Shown here one piece after another: positions 4,750-5,268 of a DNA stretch of 5,268 nt. Source of the stretch: JBFGCA01 sp041567315 (lineage in GTDB: Bacteria; Acidobacteriota; Thermoanaerobaculia; Multivoradales; JAHEKO01); assembly GCA_041567315.1 (NCBI GenBank), contig JBFGCA010000187.1, positions 1-5,268 of the forward strand, in the 5' to 3' direction. The first letter of the stretch is position 1; each line of letters starts with the position of its first letter. The notes below the pieces were generated by a model, which was given only the letters and a program-made list of their open reading frames with translations, made no database searches and was not told the origin of the DNA. The translations under genes and the position numbers were made by a program.

Positions 4750-5268
4750 ATGCCGTTGCTGACTTCTCACGAGCGCGAGCTGCTGGAGGCCATCTCCCAC
4801 CTGGCCTACGGCAACCCGTTCCTGGCCGAACGGATCGAGTGGGAGCGGCGCGCCCTGGGCGAGGAGTTCACGCCCTTCTTCGCGGTCTGGCATCCGCGCG
4901 CCGACCTGCTGGGCAACAACCCCAACGTGCAGCGGATCTCCGAGCTGGCGACCGGGCTGGCCGAGACGCTGCGGGAGAGGCTGGCCGGCGGCGCCCGCGC
5001 CGGCGCGCGCGACCTCGGGCTCTACCAGGATCTGGTGGTCTATCTCCTCTACTACCGCTACCACGAACGGTTCCTCGAGATGGTGCTCGGCGAGGGCGGC
5101 GAGCGCGAGACCCGCCAGGCGCCCTTCTACAAGGACTTCCGCCGCGATCTCGAGCGCTTCGTCGAGCTGCCCCAGATCCGGCCGCAGGCCCGCCCGGCCC
5201 CCGAGCACCTGTTCGCCTGCTTCTTCCAGGTGCGGCGGGCCTTCTTCTACACCTTCCACTCGATCGCC
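4750..5268 (+). CDS. Probable sigma-54-interacting transcriptional regulator, N-terminal part (runs off the window)
   Basis: The frame from ATG 4750 stays open for 173 codons to the window edge, so only the N-terminus is seen. The start MPLLTSHERELLEAISHLAYGNPF and the later QVRRAFFYTFHSIA resemble, from memory, the N-terminal domain of a group of sigma-54-interacting AAA+ regulators in Acidobacteriota and related bacteria, in which a mostly helical region precedes the ATPase. None of the diagnostic ATPase motifs (Walker A, GAFTGA) fall inside the window, so the call rests on the N-terminal resemblance. The visible part has no signal peptide or membrane segment and is rich in charged and aromatic residues (for example LVVYLLYYRYHERF at 95-108). 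It is divergent from the vWA/rhombosortase operon. Codon use is typical of the window. Confidence 0.55.
   Translation, partial: MPLLTSHERELLEAISHLAYGNPFLAERIEWERRALGEEFTPFFAVWHPRADLLGNNPNVQRISELATGLAETLRERLAGGARAGARDLGLYQDLVVYLLYYRYHERFLEMVLGEGGERETRQAPFYKDFRRDLERFVELPQIRPQARPAPEHLFACFFQVRRAFFYTFHSIA

Overview
The window is a GC-rich (roughly 70%), gene-dense bacterial chromosome segment with five complete genes and one partial gene. High third-position GC, a rhombosortase paired with its target, and the N-terminus of what looks like a sigma-54-type regulator of a kind I associate with Acidobacteriota suggest a GC-rich didermic environmental bacterium, possibly an Acidobacteriota or deltaproteobacterium-like lineage. 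The taxonomic placement is inference. There are no rRNA or tRNA genes, CRISPR arrays, insertion sequences or attachment sites.

Layout: 1-114 is non-coding and holds a perfect 15-bp inverted repeat downstream of the first gene. 115-888 (-) encodes an exported PDZ-domain protein with a His-rich stretch and repeated Cys pairs. A 128-bp divergent spacer follows. 1017-1529 (+) encodes a 170-aa protein whose C-terminal half resembles a macro domain. 1572-1850 (+) encodes a small DUF2007 protein. Its 3' end overlaps, tail to tail, the 3' end of a minus-strand pair: 2469-4547 encodes a secreted VIT plus von Willebrand A protein, followed 5 nt later by a rhombosortase at 1783-2463. A 202-bp divergent, locally AT-rich regulatory region (4548-4749) separates this pair from a plus-strand gene (4750 to the window end), probably the N-terminal part of a sigma-54-interacting regulator.

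The most coherent system is the vWA/rhombosortase pair. The vWA protein ends in four glycines, a short hydrophobic span and an RRRR cluster, the architecture of GlyGly-CTERM-type sorting signals. The next gene of the same operon encodes the intramembrane serine protease family known to process such signals. This looks like a dedicated one-protease, one-substrate cell-surface module.

All minus-strand genes have a purine-rich ribosome binding site or coupled start. All three plus-strand genes lack one and instead carry a TANNNT -10-like hexamer 9-16 nt before the ATG, suggesting leaderless or near-leaderless transcripts.
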